64,000 bases of DNA from Flavobacterium aquariorum (GTDB lineage Bacteria > Bacteroidota > Bacteroidia > Flavobacteriales > Flavobacteriaceae). The notes below the pieces were generated by a model, which saw only the letters and a list, made by a program, of their open reading frames with translations, did not search any database and was not told the origin of the DNA. This document shows, piece after piece, positions 33,731 through 42,405 of the stretch (position 1 is its first letter; each line of letters starts with the position of its first letter). A program made the position numbers and the translations under genes. The stretch is from positions 124,001 to 188,000 of the forward strand of contig NZ_QKXH01000005.1 in assembly GCF_003254745.1 (NCBI RefSeq), in the 5' to 3' direction.

Positions 33731-34117
33731 TTAATTCAATGCAAAAGGAGCGCAAAGTCTGAAAGTAGGCACTATAACTCTAAAAGATTTGGTAGAAGTA
33801 AAGTTAATCATATTGAAATACCCTTTCATGGCTCCGTAAGGAGAGGATAATAGACACCCTGAACTGTAAGTATGTTGTTCTCCCGGCTTCAATACAGGTT
33901 TTTTTCCAATAACGCCTTCTCCATCCACAAATTCTAAATCATTTAAAGAATCATAGATTTCCCAATGGCGTGAAGTTAATTGGACAGAATCTTTACTGTG
34001 GTTTTCGATTGTAATCTCGTAACTAAAGGCAAAATGAATCTTGTAGTTTTTGAAGTAGGTCCCTTCAAAACTAGTCAATACCGAAATTTTAATGCCTCTT
34101 GTTATTTGTGAAACCAT
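33731..34117 (-). CDS. apaG: ApaG (DUF525) family protein
   Basis: 128 aa, typical size. It has the single ApaG beta-sandwich domain: GIKISVLTSFEG, FAFSYEITIENHSKDSVQLTSRHWEI (about 29-54), VDGEGVIGKKPVLKPGEQHTYSSGC (about 58-82) and YGAMKGYFNM. ApaG in other bacteria is linked to Co2+ and Mg2+ homeostasis and Ap4A metabolism; biochemical role is unsettled. A -7 box precedes it. Confidence 0.95.
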   Translation of the reverse strand: MVSQITRGIKISVLTSFEGTYFKNYKIHFAFSYEITIENHSKDSVQLTSRHWEIYDSLNDLEFVDGEGVIGKKPVLKPGEQHTYSSGCLLSSPYGAMKGYFNMINFTSTKSFRVIVPTFRLCAPFALN

Positions 34118-34148
34118 GTTAATGAGCTAATTAAGTGCTGTATGGTGA

Positions 34149-34156
34149 CAAATCTA
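34149..34156 (-). promoter_or_regulatory. -7 box of apaG
   Basis: Exact TAGATTTG on the minus strand, 31 bases before the ATG. No TTG at the usual spacing. Confidence 0.45.
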
Positions 34157-34198
34157 CAAAAAAAATGAATATTTTAATTAAAAAAAAACTAAAGTTTT

Positions 34199-35449
34199 CT
34201 AATTTGTAATGTTTAATGAACTGGCGGTTCCTCTACCAATGACCTTCTCATATCGATCGGTGCTTCCTTTGTAATAAACCAATACATCGTATTCATTTTC
34301 AGTTTGGTAAAAATTCCCATCGACAGCGTGTTCCTGATCGATAACTCCTTTACTGTTTACGGTCAAATATTGGTAATTTGTAAATCCTTGTTTGATCAAG
34401 ATGGCTTTTTCATAAAGACCATTTTTGGAATTAAAATCCATTTTATTTTCTTGGGTTAAGCTGTAATTATTGAACATCCCAACTATATAAATTGAAGAAC
34501 TTGGATTGGCCAAAGGGGAGGAGAGACTGAAGTAAACCCAAGAATAATCCGCTTCAATTGTGTTGTTTTCACCGTCTAGTTTTCGGATGGAAAAATTTCC
34601 GTTAAGGTCTGAATAGTTTGTGTATGGATAATTGGCTTTGTCATTATTGGTATACAAATGAGTATTGTAAATATCATTGTCTGCGTTGACAAAGCTCACG
34701 TAGTTATTGGCATTTTTGATGTCTTTGGAATCAAAATTCAAAAATTCGTTTCCTGCCCAAAACTGCGTTTCCATGTCATATTTATAAACAAAATTATTGC
34801 TGACGGTGTATTGTGGAGGAACATTTTTTATTGCTGTGCTGAATTTTCCGTTTTGTAACAAAAGTACTTTAAGGTTTTGCATTGGGTTTTGAAACAATAT
34901 CTGATCTCCAGTTTTGATTTCAAAATCTAAATTGTGTTTCGTATAAATGTTTTTGACTGTCCGGGCTTTTCTAATCCTTAAAGGGACTGATACCAAGTCT
35001 TCATATAAAGTGAAATACCTTTTTATGACCACTTCTTTGTCCGAATTTAAAATGGTAAGAACATAATTACCGCTTAATAGTATTTTAGTGTAATTATTGG
35101 GAAGGGATAATTTATAATGGGTAAAAATCTGCAACGTATTGAAAGAGTTGACATACTCTTGGATTTTTTGACCGTCAAAACCAGAAAGGTATTCGCTTTT
35201 TGGAATGTCTGTTGGGACCCAATTGTAATCACAGTGTTTGATTTCGTAATAATAGTCGGCTTCGTTGCCAAATAAATCATCAAATTGGAATTCAAATTGT
35301 TCTCCCAGCCTAAATATGGGAATAACATTTTGATTGCTCTGTATAAAAGATGCCGTTTTAATGTTATAAGGAGGTGCTATTTCAGTCTCAACTTGGGCAG
35401 TAAGAGTTAGGGAAAAGAATGAAAGAAGTAAAACGGCTATTGATTTCAT
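34199..35449 (-). CDS. DUF5103 / type IX secretion plug-like protein
   Basis: 416 aa. Signal peptide MKSIAVLLLSFFSLTLTAQ, then a region with multiple beta strands: IPIFRLGEQFEFQFDDLFGNEADYYYEIKHCDYNW, KSEYLSGFDG and FSLSSPLANPSSSIYIVGMFN. The sequence matches the family called DUF5103, some of whose members are the Plug subunit that seals the SprA translocon of the type IX secretion system in F. johnsoniae. Whether this copy is the translocon plug or a paralog cannot be told. The T9SS cargo genes at 1-3615 fit a working T9SS in this organism. Confidence 0.82.
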   Translation of the reverse strand: MKSIAVLLLSFFSLTLTAQVETEIAPPYNIKTASFIQSNQNVIPIFRLGEQFEFQFDDLFGNEADYYYEIKHCDYNWVPTDIPKSEYLSGFDGQKIQEYVNSFNTLQIFTHYKLSLPNNYTKILLSGNYVLTILNSDKEVVIKRYFTLYEDLVSVPLRIRKARTVKNIYTKHNLDFEIKTGDQILFQNPMQNLKVLLLQNGKFSTAIKNVPPQYTVSNNFVYKYDMETQFWAGNEFLNFDSKDIKNANNYVSFVNADNDIYNTHLYTNNDKANYPYTNYSDLNGNFSIRKLDGENNTIEADYSWVYFSLSSPLANPSSSIYIVGMFNNYSLTQENKMDFNSKNGLYEKAILIKQGFTNYQYLTVNSKGVIDQEHAVDGNFYQTENEYDVLVYYKGSTDRYEKVIGRGTASSLNITN

Positions 35450-35507
35450 TATTGATTTTCGTTCATGAGTCGTAAATATACAAATTATATGTTAGCTGTA
35501 TGCACTA

Positions 35508-35553
35508 AGCTTTAGGCGAAAGGCTTATTGCGTATAGCTTAAAGCCTAAAGCT
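35508..35553. repeat. 10-bp inverted repeat at the helicase stop
   Basis: AGCTTTAGGC (35508-35517) and GCCTAAAGCT (35544-35553) are perfect inverted arms enclosing a related AGCTTAAAGC string, overlapping the last codon of the SNF2 gene. No T-run, so probably a repeat more than a terminator. Confidence 0.6.
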
Positions 35554-38458
35554 ATTCAAGTATAAAATCCAAATTCTCCTCAATCTCAGCGCTTATGTAA
35601 TTTTCGTCCAAAAGCGAGTCAGCCAATAATTTTTTACTTTCCTGTAAACGGATAATTTTTTCTTCAACAGTGTTTTTGGCAATAAACCGAATCACATTTA
35701 CCTTATTCAATTGGCCAATTCGATGCGCGCGACCAATTCCCTGTTTTTCCGAAAAAGGATTCCACCACGGATCTAAGAAAATAACATAAGAGGCTTTAGT
35801 AATGTTAAGCCCAACGCCACCTGCTTTCAAAGAGATAAAAAACAGCAATGGTTTTTCCTGTCCTTGAAAACGACTGACTTGGTATTCCCTTTCTTTCAAA
35901 GGCGTTTCTCCGGTGAGTTCACAAAAATCGATTTTATTTTCCTTGCACCACGTTTTGTAAAAATCCAAGTTGGAAACAAACGAACTGAAAACAATCGTTT
36001 TTTGGTTGGATTGTACCAAAGTTTCCAAATATCGGGTAACAGTAATATATTTTCCCGAATCCATTTCTGATTTGGAATCAATCATCTTTGGGTGATTGCT
36101 TAACTGTCTCAAGCGCATTAAAGTGTTGATGATACTAATTTTATCTCTGCTTGGGCCTTCGGTTTTCAAAAGGAAGTTTCGGGCTTTGGATTTTTCTTCT
36201 TCGTACAATTTCTCTTGTTCAGGTTCCATTTGACAATAGAAAATCTGTTCGGAGAGTTCCGGTAAGTCTTTTAAAACCTGTTCTTTGGTACGACGCAAAA
36301 TAAAAGGGCTGATGAGGTTTTTTAGTTCCAATAAACTATGTTCGTCCTGTTTTTTCTCGATTGGCAATTTATAATTTTCGGCAAAAAAGGAATAACTTCC
36401 CAAGATATTCGGATTGATAAATTGCATTTGCGACCACAAATCATCGAGTGAGTTTTCTATGGGAGTTCCGCTTAGCGATATTTTGTGACTGGCTTTTACT
36501 TGGTTGATTGCCTTGAAAATTTTGGAGTTTTTGTTTTTGATGTATTGACTTTCGTCCAAAATCAAATACCTGAAATTGTATTTTTCCAAAATAGCAACAT
36601 CTCTGGAAACGACAGCGTAGCTGGTAAAAATCAAATCGTATCTTTCTAATTTCCTCGAAATCAGTTTTCGGTCGTTGCCAATGTATTGTACTCTACGGAA
36701 ATGGGGTGTGAATTTTCGGGCTTCATTATACCAATTAAAAACCAATGACGATGGCAGAACAATTAATGCTTTTAGGTATTCTTTGGGTGTTACTATTTCG
36801 TTTCCAAATAAATCCAATTGGATGTTTTCGGCTTTTTCAAAATCCAATTGTTCTTGCACAGCAACGAGTGTGGTTAGGGTTTGCAAAGTTTTTCCTAGTC
36901 CCATATCATCGGCTAGACAAGCGCCTAAGTCATTATTGTAATGTTCCAAAAGCCATTTGACTCCTTCAATTTGATAGGGGCGTAAAGTTGCCTTTATCAG
37001 AGTTGACGGCTGGTATTCGATGGTTCGTTGCAAACCCACAGAATCTTTAAGTTCCGAAATGCCTTCCAAAACAGCAAAATTACTTTTGGGTAACACAATA
37101 CTTCCATTTTCGACTTTCGCCAGTTTTGCCATTGGGCCATAAAGCGTCATCCATTCGATTGGAATTAAAAAGTAATTACCATTGGGTAAAAGAAAAAGTC
37201 GGTTCCGGTTTTTTATGTTCGAGACTATTTCACTGAAATTAAATTCAAATGCGTGACATACTACAATCATTTTGATGTCAAACCAATCGCTTTTGACTTC
37301 ATTTGAAAATTGAATTTCAACTTTATGAGTGTCAATTTTTTTGCTGTCAATTTTTAAATCTTTAACAGAGAAATCGGAAGATTCAAGGGTTTTCTGATTT
37401 TCTATCACCCATTGAATCGTTGCGTATGGATCTTGTTTTTCTGCTTTTGGCGGAAGCCCAAACAAACCATTTTCGGTTTTAGACAAACCTAGTTCTACTA
37501 ATTTGTTTTCAAATGATGCTTCTTCGGCTGTCCTTTTATATTGAATGACTTTGATTTCATCCAAATTGCGGGTGTCAATTTCAGAATGGATTTTCTTGGT
37601 TTTGCTATTATCGAAACTAAAACCGTCATAGTCGAATAAAAGGTTGACAAAATAGGTGTTCTTAAAAAAATCGTGGGTAAGCTGGAGCGAACAGGAAGTG
37701 ATTTTGTCCTTTAGCTCGACAGCAAATCCAGTGGCTTTTATATCTGCTTTTTTTGCCACATCCTTAATGAATTTTTCAAAATATTCAGAAACCAATTTTG
37801 AAGGGATTTCAATGGTTTTGTTTTTTAAAAAAGGTGTGATTTTTTTAGTATTAATGTCTTTTAGAAGGTATAATTTATGGTGAGCAACTAACCATCCTGG
37901 TTCATCCAAAAGCAATGTAATCGCAGTATTTGAGGGGGAGAATTCCGTAGTCTCGTCCTTCAAGAGTAACGTATAGGAGATTCCGTTTTCGTGTTTATCA
38001 AATAGAAGACTGGTTTCTAATGCTGGATTTTTAGGAGTAATTCGACTAATGCGAAAATCTTTTTCTTTTCCCAGATTTAGTGAAATCGGAAAATCGTCTT
38101 GAGAAACTAAAGAGTAAAACTGGTCTAAATTAGTTTTTATGAATTGCCGAATCCCAAATTCAAGTTTAGAGTCTTTAAGTAAATCCTCAATGTTTTTGGA
38201 CGATTTACTGTTTTTGCTGAATTTCTTGAAAATCACTTCAGGCTTAAGCGCTTCACAAAGAGATAAAACTTTTCTAGTATTTGTTTCTAAATTTTCAAAA
38301 ATAACTCCAAAACTTTCAAGGACTTCGGGACTCGCTTTTTTGTCCAGATAAGTTATAGCCTCAGAATGTCCTAAAATATAAGCAGTCGGAATATAGGTAT
38401 TTAGCCTTTTTTCAAAACTAATATCAAAGCAAAACTGAAAAGAATTTTTAATTTCCAA
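35552..38458 (-). CDS. SNF2/Swi2-family DNA helicase-like ATPase
   Basis: 968 aa. ATP-dependent translocase on double-stranded DNA. A long N-terminal region (about 1-490) of unassigned, mostly alpha/beta character precedes the motor. Motor motifs: Q-like LRPYQIEGVKWL, I LADDMGLGKT (about 514-523), II DESQ (about 634; the DExH-box variant), III LSGTPIEN, and helicase C parts V/VI SLKAGGVGLN and QGIGRAHRIGQ (about 899-909). It resembles bacterial HepA/RapA-like SNF2 proteins, but no specific partner is visible. Nothing nearby indicates a restriction or defence system. Likely chromosome or transcription maintenance (inference). Confidence 0.92.
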   Translation of the reverse strand: MEIKNSFQFCFDISFEKRLNTYIPTAYILGHSEAITYLDKKASPEVLESFGVIFENLETNTRKVLSLCEALKPEVIFKKFSKNSKSSKNIEDLLKDSKLEFGIRQFIKTNLDQFYSLVSQDDFPISLNLGKEKDFRISRITPKNPALETSLLFDKHENGISYTLLLKDETTEFSPSNTAITLLLDEPGWLVAHHKLYLLKDINTKKITPFLKNKTIEIPSKLVSEYFEKFIKDVAKKADIKATGFAVELKDKITSCSLQLTHDFFKNTYFVNLLFDYDGFSFDNSKTKKIHSEIDTRNLDEIKVIQYKRTAEEASFENKLVELGLSKTENGLFGLPPKAEKQDPYATIQWVIENQKTLESSDFSVKDLKIDSKKIDTHKVEIQFSNEVKSDWFDIKMIVVCHAFEFNFSEIVSNIKNRNRLFLLPNGNYFLIPIEWMTLYGPMAKLAKVENGSIVLPKSNFAVLEGISELKDSVGLQRTIEYQPSTLIKATLRPYQIEGVKWLLEHYNNDLGACLADDMGLGKTLQTLTTLVAVQEQLDFEKAENIQLDLFGNEIVTPKEYLKALIVLPSSLVFNWYNEARKFTPHFRRVQYIGNDRKLISRKLERYDLIFTSYAVVSRDVAILEKYNFRYLILDESQYIKNKNSKIFKAINQVKASHKISLSGTPIENSLDDLWSQMQFINPNILGSYSFFAENYKLPIEKKQDEHSLLELKNLISPFILRRTKEQVLKDLPELSEQIFYCQMEPEQEKLYEEEKSKARNFLLKTEGPSRDKISIINTLMRLRQLSNHPKMIDSKSEMDSGKYITVTRYLETLVQSNQKTIVFSSFVSNLDFYKTWCKENKIDFCELTGETPLKEREYQVSRFQGQEKPLLFFISLKAGGVGLNITKASYVIFLDPWWNPFSEKQGIGRAHRIGQLNKVNVIRFIAKNTVEEKIIRLQESKKLLADSLLDENYISAEIEENLDFILE

Positions 38459-38575
38459 AAGCGAAAGGATATTTGATTGTTGTTCAATTCTTTAAAAGAC
38501 AAATTCCACAAATTTGCACATATTGATTTGTGTAAATTTGTGGAACTTATATGTTTCTAACTAATTGTGAAATAA

Positions 38576-39340
38576 TTATTTAAAACAAACAGGAATGATT
38601 TCACCTTTTGCCAAACAATATCTTTCTACCAATTCGGGAGCTATTTTATTTGTGTAATCTTCCTCGATAACAGTAAAACCAATACTTCTCAGTTTGTCAA
38701 AATAATCACGGCCATAAATACGTACGTGATCGTATTGACCAAATATTTTAGCGCGTTCTTTTTGGTCTGTAATCGTGTCATCTGCAAATGTTACAGCTCT
38801 ATTCAAATCTTGTGGAATTTGTAAAATAGCCATTCCGCCCGGTTTTAAAACCCGATATAATTCTTGCATAGCTTTGGTGTCATCCGGAATATGCTCCAAT
38901 ACGTGATTGCAAAGAATAACGTCGTATTGATTGTCTTCAAAAGGCAAATTGCAAATATCTGCTTTTACATCCGCCAAAGGCGAAAACAAATCGGTTGTGG
39001 TATAATCCAGGTTTTTTTGCTTGCGGAACATTTTGTAAAAAGCCTGTTCTGGTGCAAAATGCAGTACTTTCTTTGGAGCGGTAAAAAAATCAGTTTGCTC
39101 GTTTAGGTACAACCAAAGCAAACGGTGTCTCTCCAACGAAAGTGTACTTGGTGAAAGCACATTGTTACGCTGTTTTTCATATCCGTAAGGCAAGAACGAT
39201 TTGAAGCTTCTACCATCAATTGGATCGGTATAAGTGTCTCCTTTTAGAGTGAAAGCGATAAAAGGACGTGCTACATAACTTAAACGAATAAGAATGGGGC
39301 GTGGGATTGTATTAAGTATAAGTTTAAAGGCTTTTTTCAT
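38576..39340 (-). CDS. Class I SAM-dependent methyltransferase
   Basis: 254 aa. Rossmann methyltransferase of the UbiE/Methyltransf_11 type, but with an unusual N-terminal segment (about 1-90) and an ALHFAPEQAFYKMF-like start to motif I (LHFAPEQAFYK). Motif II is in DLFSPLADVKADICNLPFEDNQYDVILCNHVLEHIPD. Motif III is LKPGGMAILQIPQD. The C-terminal QYDHVRIYGRDYFDKL is shared by Bacteroidota relatives. Substrate unknown. The ATG overlaps the map stop by one base (TAATG), so the two genes are translationally coupled. Confidence 0.9.
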   Translation of the reverse strand: MKKAFKLILNTIPRPILIRLSYVARPFIAFTLKGDTYTDPIDGRSFKSFLPYGYEKQRNNVLSPSTLSLERHRLLWLYLNEQTDFFTAPKKVLHFAPEQAFYKMFRKQKNLDYTTTDLFSPLADVKADICNLPFEDNQYDVILCNHVLEHIPDDTKAMQELYRVLKPGGMAILQIPQDLNRAVTFADDTITDQKERAKIFGQYDHVRIYGRDYFDKLRSIGFTVIEEDYTNKIAPELVERYCLAKGEIIPVCFK

Positions 39341-40158
39341 TATAGAACTAGCGGGGTTTTTCTAAATTCATCTTCTTCATTGCTCACGATTCCCAATTCT
39401 TTATAGATATAATAGAAAGTCGATAAAATTTCAGGTTTTCCGTCTATAATGGCTACGTCATGTTCAAAATGCGCAGATGGTTTTCCATCAGCAGTTGTGA
39501 TTGTCCAACCGTCTTTGTGCTGTTTGATGTTTTTGGTTCCCATATTGATCATCGGTTCAATGGCAACAACCATTCCTTCAATCAAAAGTTTACCTCGACC
39601 TCTTTTCCCGTAATTAGGCATTTCAGGATCTTCGTGCATTTTTTGCCCTACACCATGGCCAACTAGTTCTCGAACCACACCATAACCGTGTGCTTCGGTA
39701 TATTTTTGAATTGCATTTCCAACATCTTCTACACGGTTACCCACACGTAATTCGCGGATTCCTACATATAAAGATTCTTTGGTTACCTGAAGTAATTTTT
39801 TGGTTTCCGGTGCCACTTCGCCAATTTCAAAAGAGTAGGCGTGGTCTCCGTGATATCCATTTTTGAAAGCACCACAATCAACCGAAATCACATCGCCGCT
39901 TTCTAATGGTTTGTTGTTTGGAATTCCGTGTACCACTTGTGAATTCGGACTCATACACAATGAATTCGGGAATCCATAAAGTCCAAGAAAACTTGGTACA
40001 GCACCATGATCTCTAATGAATTCTTCAGCTCTTTTGTCTAGATATAATGTTGTAACACCTTCTTTTATTTCAGAAGCTATCATTCCTAATGTTTTTGATA
40101 CGATTAATGCACTTTCGCGCATTAATTCTATTTCCTCACGGCTCTTTTGAATAATCAT
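39340..40158 (-). CDS. map: Type I methionine aminopeptidase
   Basis: 272 aa. It removes the N-terminal Met from nascent proteins in the cytoplasm, using two divalent metals. The pita-bread fold ligands are present: Asp in VISVDCGAFKNGYHGDHAYSF, His in ELVGHGVGQKMHEDPEMPNYG and Glu in AIEPMINMG, with a final Glu in SAHFEHDVAI. The C-terminal NEEDEFRKTPLVL tail is a short extension. Normal size. The downstream methyltransferase overlaps by one base. An exact -7 box lies 20 bases upstream. Confidence 0.96.
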   Translation of the reverse strand: MIIQKSREEIELMRESALIVSKTLGMIASEIKEGVTTLYLDKRAEEFIRDHGAVPSFLGLYGFPNSLCMSPNSQVVHGIPNNKPLESGDVISVDCGAFKNGYHGDHAYSFEIGEVAPETKKLLQVTKESLYVGIRELRVGNRVEDVGNAIQKYTEAHGYGVVRELVGHGVGQKMHEDPEMPNYGKRGRGKLLIEGMVVAIEPMINMGTKNIKQHKDGWTITTADGKPSAHFEHDVAIIDGKPEILSTFYYIYKELGIVSNEEDEFRKTPLVL

Positions 40159-40178
40159 ATTTTCAAATTTTCAGTCTG

Positions 40179-40186
40179 CAAAAGTA
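40179..40186 (-). promoter_or_regulatory. -7 box of map
   Basis: Exact TACTTTTG on the minus strand, 20 bases before the ATG. Confidence 0.5.
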
Positions 40187-40319
40187 CAATTTTAAAATTA
40201 TTTCTTTCGTGTTGGGTTTGTTTTAATTTTTATACTAATAACAAACACACGTTAATTTTGCAATTAATTTTTTAAAGTATAGTTTTTTAAATGCTTAAAT
40301 TAGCTAATAAATCAATTTG

Positions 40320-41582
40320 ATGACTATGAATGCATCTCTAGAACAGGAAAACAGCAAGAAAGAACAGGATTTGAGTAAAATGAAAAGAAACGCATTGATT
40401 CTTTTGGGATTTGCCGTAGTTCTTTTTGTGGCTGCCAATGTTTATAGGATTGATTGGCTGAAAGCTTTGAGTGAAGCTGCAATGGTGGGCGGAATTGCCG
40501 ATTGGTTTGCTGTGGTGGCTCTGTTTAGGCATCCGCTAGGAATTCCGATACCACATACTGCTTTGATTCCGAGTAATAAAGATAAAATTGGGGAGAATCT
40601 AGGGAATTTTGTTTCAGATGAATTTTTGATAAGAGAAAAATTGGAAGTGAAAATTGATCAATTTAATGTGGCTATAAAAGCTTCTGACTGGTTGATTGAT
40701 GAGAAAAATGCTAATATAGTTGCTGGCTTGATTGCTGAAAATGTTATTCCGGGAGTTTTGAAAACGATAGACGATGCCGAAGTGCAGCATTTTATACAAA
40801 TGCAGTTTAGTGGTAAATTAAGCAAAGTAAATTTTGCTGAATGGATTGCTCTTGGTTTGGAATCATTGGCCAAAAGCGATAAACAAGAAGAATTGGTAAC
40901 CAATGTTCTGAAAACACTTATTATTGAATTACAAAACAACAAACACCTGATTGAAGAAAAAGTAAAAAGCTCGACGCCATTTCTTTCTTTTGGCTTGGCC
41001 GATAAAAAAATAACAGAAGGAATCTTTAATGGATTGTATAATTTTCTGGAGCAGGCAAGTCATCAAGACAGTACTATTCGAAAGAAAGTAAACAACTATG
41101 TATTGGATTTTATAACCGAGTTGAAAGAATCTCACGAAATGCAGCAGAAGGTTAATGATTTGGTTTTTGGCTTTGCCAATAAAAAAGAAGTGCAGGATTA
41201 TATCAATGGAATTTGGCTGGAGATCAAAACGGCTATTTCGAATGATTTGGATCAAAAGGAGGAATCAACTATTAAAAAAAGTATTGCCAACATGATCCAG
41301 GGTTTTGGAAAGGGAATACAAAGCGATCAGTTGATGATGGATAAGATTAATAATTTTATCAAGAATGATGTATTGTCAGTTCTTATCAATAATAAAAAGA
41401 TGATCGGCGACTTGATATCATCTACCGTAAAAAGCTGGGATACCGAAGAGGTTTCCAAAAAATTGGAACTGGAAATAGGAAGTGATCTTCAGTATATAAG
41501 AATTAATGGAACTCTTGTGGGAGGTTTGGTGGGGCTTTTGATTTATGCAGTCGAATGTTTTCTGCAAAGTTTTGTGGTGTGA
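40320..41582 (+). CDS. DUF445 membrane protein
   Basis: 420 aa from the ATG at 40320 (a TTG at 40317 and an ATG at 40326 are also in frame). N-terminal TM segment about 22-38 with NALILLGFAVVLFVAANVYR, then the DUF445 signature EAAMVGGIADWFAVVALFRHPLGIPIPHTALIP. The long helical middle (about 90-390) is followed by a C-terminal TM segment (LVGGLVGLLIYAVECFLQS). The family (E. coli YjiN) has no established function. Monocistronic, ended by a bidirectional terminator. Confidence 0.88.
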   Translation: MTMNASLEQENSKKEQDLSKMKRNALILLGFAVVLFVAANVYRIDWLKALSEAAMVGGIADWFAVVALFRHPLGIPIPHTALIPSNKDKIGENLGNFVSDEFLIREKLEVKIDQFNVAIKASDWLIDEKNANIVAGLIAENVIPGVLKTIDDAEVQHFIQMQFSGKLSKVNFAEWIALGLESLAKSDKQEELVTNVLKTLIIELQNNKHLIEEKVKSSTPFLSFGLADKKITEGIFNGLYNFLEQASHQDSTIRKKVNNYVLDFITELKESHEMQQKVNDLVFGFANKKEVQDYINGIWLEIKTAISNDLDQKEESTIKKSIANMIQGFGKGIQSDQLMMDKINNFIKNDVLSVLINNKKMIGDLISSTVKSWDTEEVSKKLELEIGSDLQYIRINGTLVGGLVGLLIYAVECFLQSFVV

Positions 41583-41593
41583 AATTTTGGAAT

Positions 41594-41626
41594 AAAAAAA
41601 ACCTCAAATTTTCATTTGAGGTTTTT
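41594..41626. terminator. Bidirectional terminator between DUF445 and tRNA-Gly
   Basis: Stem ACCTCAAA (41601-41608) / TTTGAGGT (41615-41622), with flanking A-run and T-run. It ends DUF445 (plus) and the tRNA-Gly pair (minus). Confidence 0.85.
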
Positions 41627-41628
41627 GG

Positions 41629-41701
<73 letters not shown>

Positions 41702-41749
41702 ATTAATCATTAAATTTACCCTTTATAATCAAAATGAATTTGATTTTAG

Positions 41750-41822
<73 letters not shown>

Positions 41823-41834
41823 ATTACTGAGGTG

Positions 41835-41866
41835 CAAAGATAAATAATAAAAACAGTTATTTGCAA
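41835..41866 (-). promoter_or_regulatory. Promoter of the tRNA-Gly pair
   Basis: Minus strand: TTG (plus 41864-41866), 21-base spacer, exact TATCTTTG (plus 41835-41842), 12 bases before the tRNA. A near-ideal Bacteroidota promoter. Confidence 0.65.
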
Positions 41867-41958
41867 ATTTTTTTTCGAAAAATAAATCGACCTTTCTCAT
41901 TCCTGTTTACAACCATTTTAAAATTAAAATGTTATACTTTTATTTTTTTTTAAAGACC

Positions 41959-42405
41959 ATGCAAAACATCGAAAAAATAACTGATTTAGAGACCTATTCC
42001 GTAAGACATGCTGTTCTTAGAAAAGGAAAACCAATTGAAACTTGTCAATTTGAGGGTGATGGTTTACCTTCAACATATCATTTTGGGTATTTCCTAAATA
42101 ATGATTTAGTAGGAATTATATCTATTTTTAAAAATAATAATAGCATCTTTGCAGCCAATAATCAATATCAAATTCGTGGAATGGCTGTGTTAGAATTACA
42201 TCAAAATAAAGGTATCGGAGAATCATTGGTTAAGCATTGTGAAGTGTATTGTAAAAAAATGCAATCCGATTTAATTTGGTTTAATGCCAGAACAGCTGCT
42301 GTTGGCTTTTATGAAAAATCTGGATATACTACAGTTGGGACAGCCTTTGAAATCAGTGATGTAGGCGAGCATTATTTAATGGTAAAAAGCGTAAGAAATG
42401 AATAA
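41959..42405 (+). CDS. GNAT family N-acetyltransferase
   Basis: 148 aa from the ATG at 41959; the frame extends ten codons upstream, but with an AT-rich non-family stretch. It contains the acetyl-CoA loop QIRGMAVLELHQNKGIGESLVKHCE (about 73-97; a Q/R-x-x-G-x-G/A-like NKGIGE) and the distal ARTAAVGFYEKSGYTTVG (about 114-131). It is a small general GNAT without a recognisable substrate. Its end overlaps the next gene by 8 bases, hence cotranscribed with the L,D-transpeptidase gene. Confidence 0.9.
   Translation: MQNIEKITDLETYSVRHAVLRKGKPIETCQFEGDGLPSTYHFGYFLNNDLVGIISIFKNNNSIFAANNQYQIRGMAVLELHQNKGIGESLVKHCEVYCKKMQSDLIWFNARTAAVGFYEKSGYTTVGTAFEISDVGEHYLMVKSVRNE

Noticed and set aside
35552..38458. 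SNF2 helicase as part of a defence island
   Set aside because: No nuclease, methyltransferase with restriction motifs or other defence gene nearby; the adjoining genes are housekeeping.
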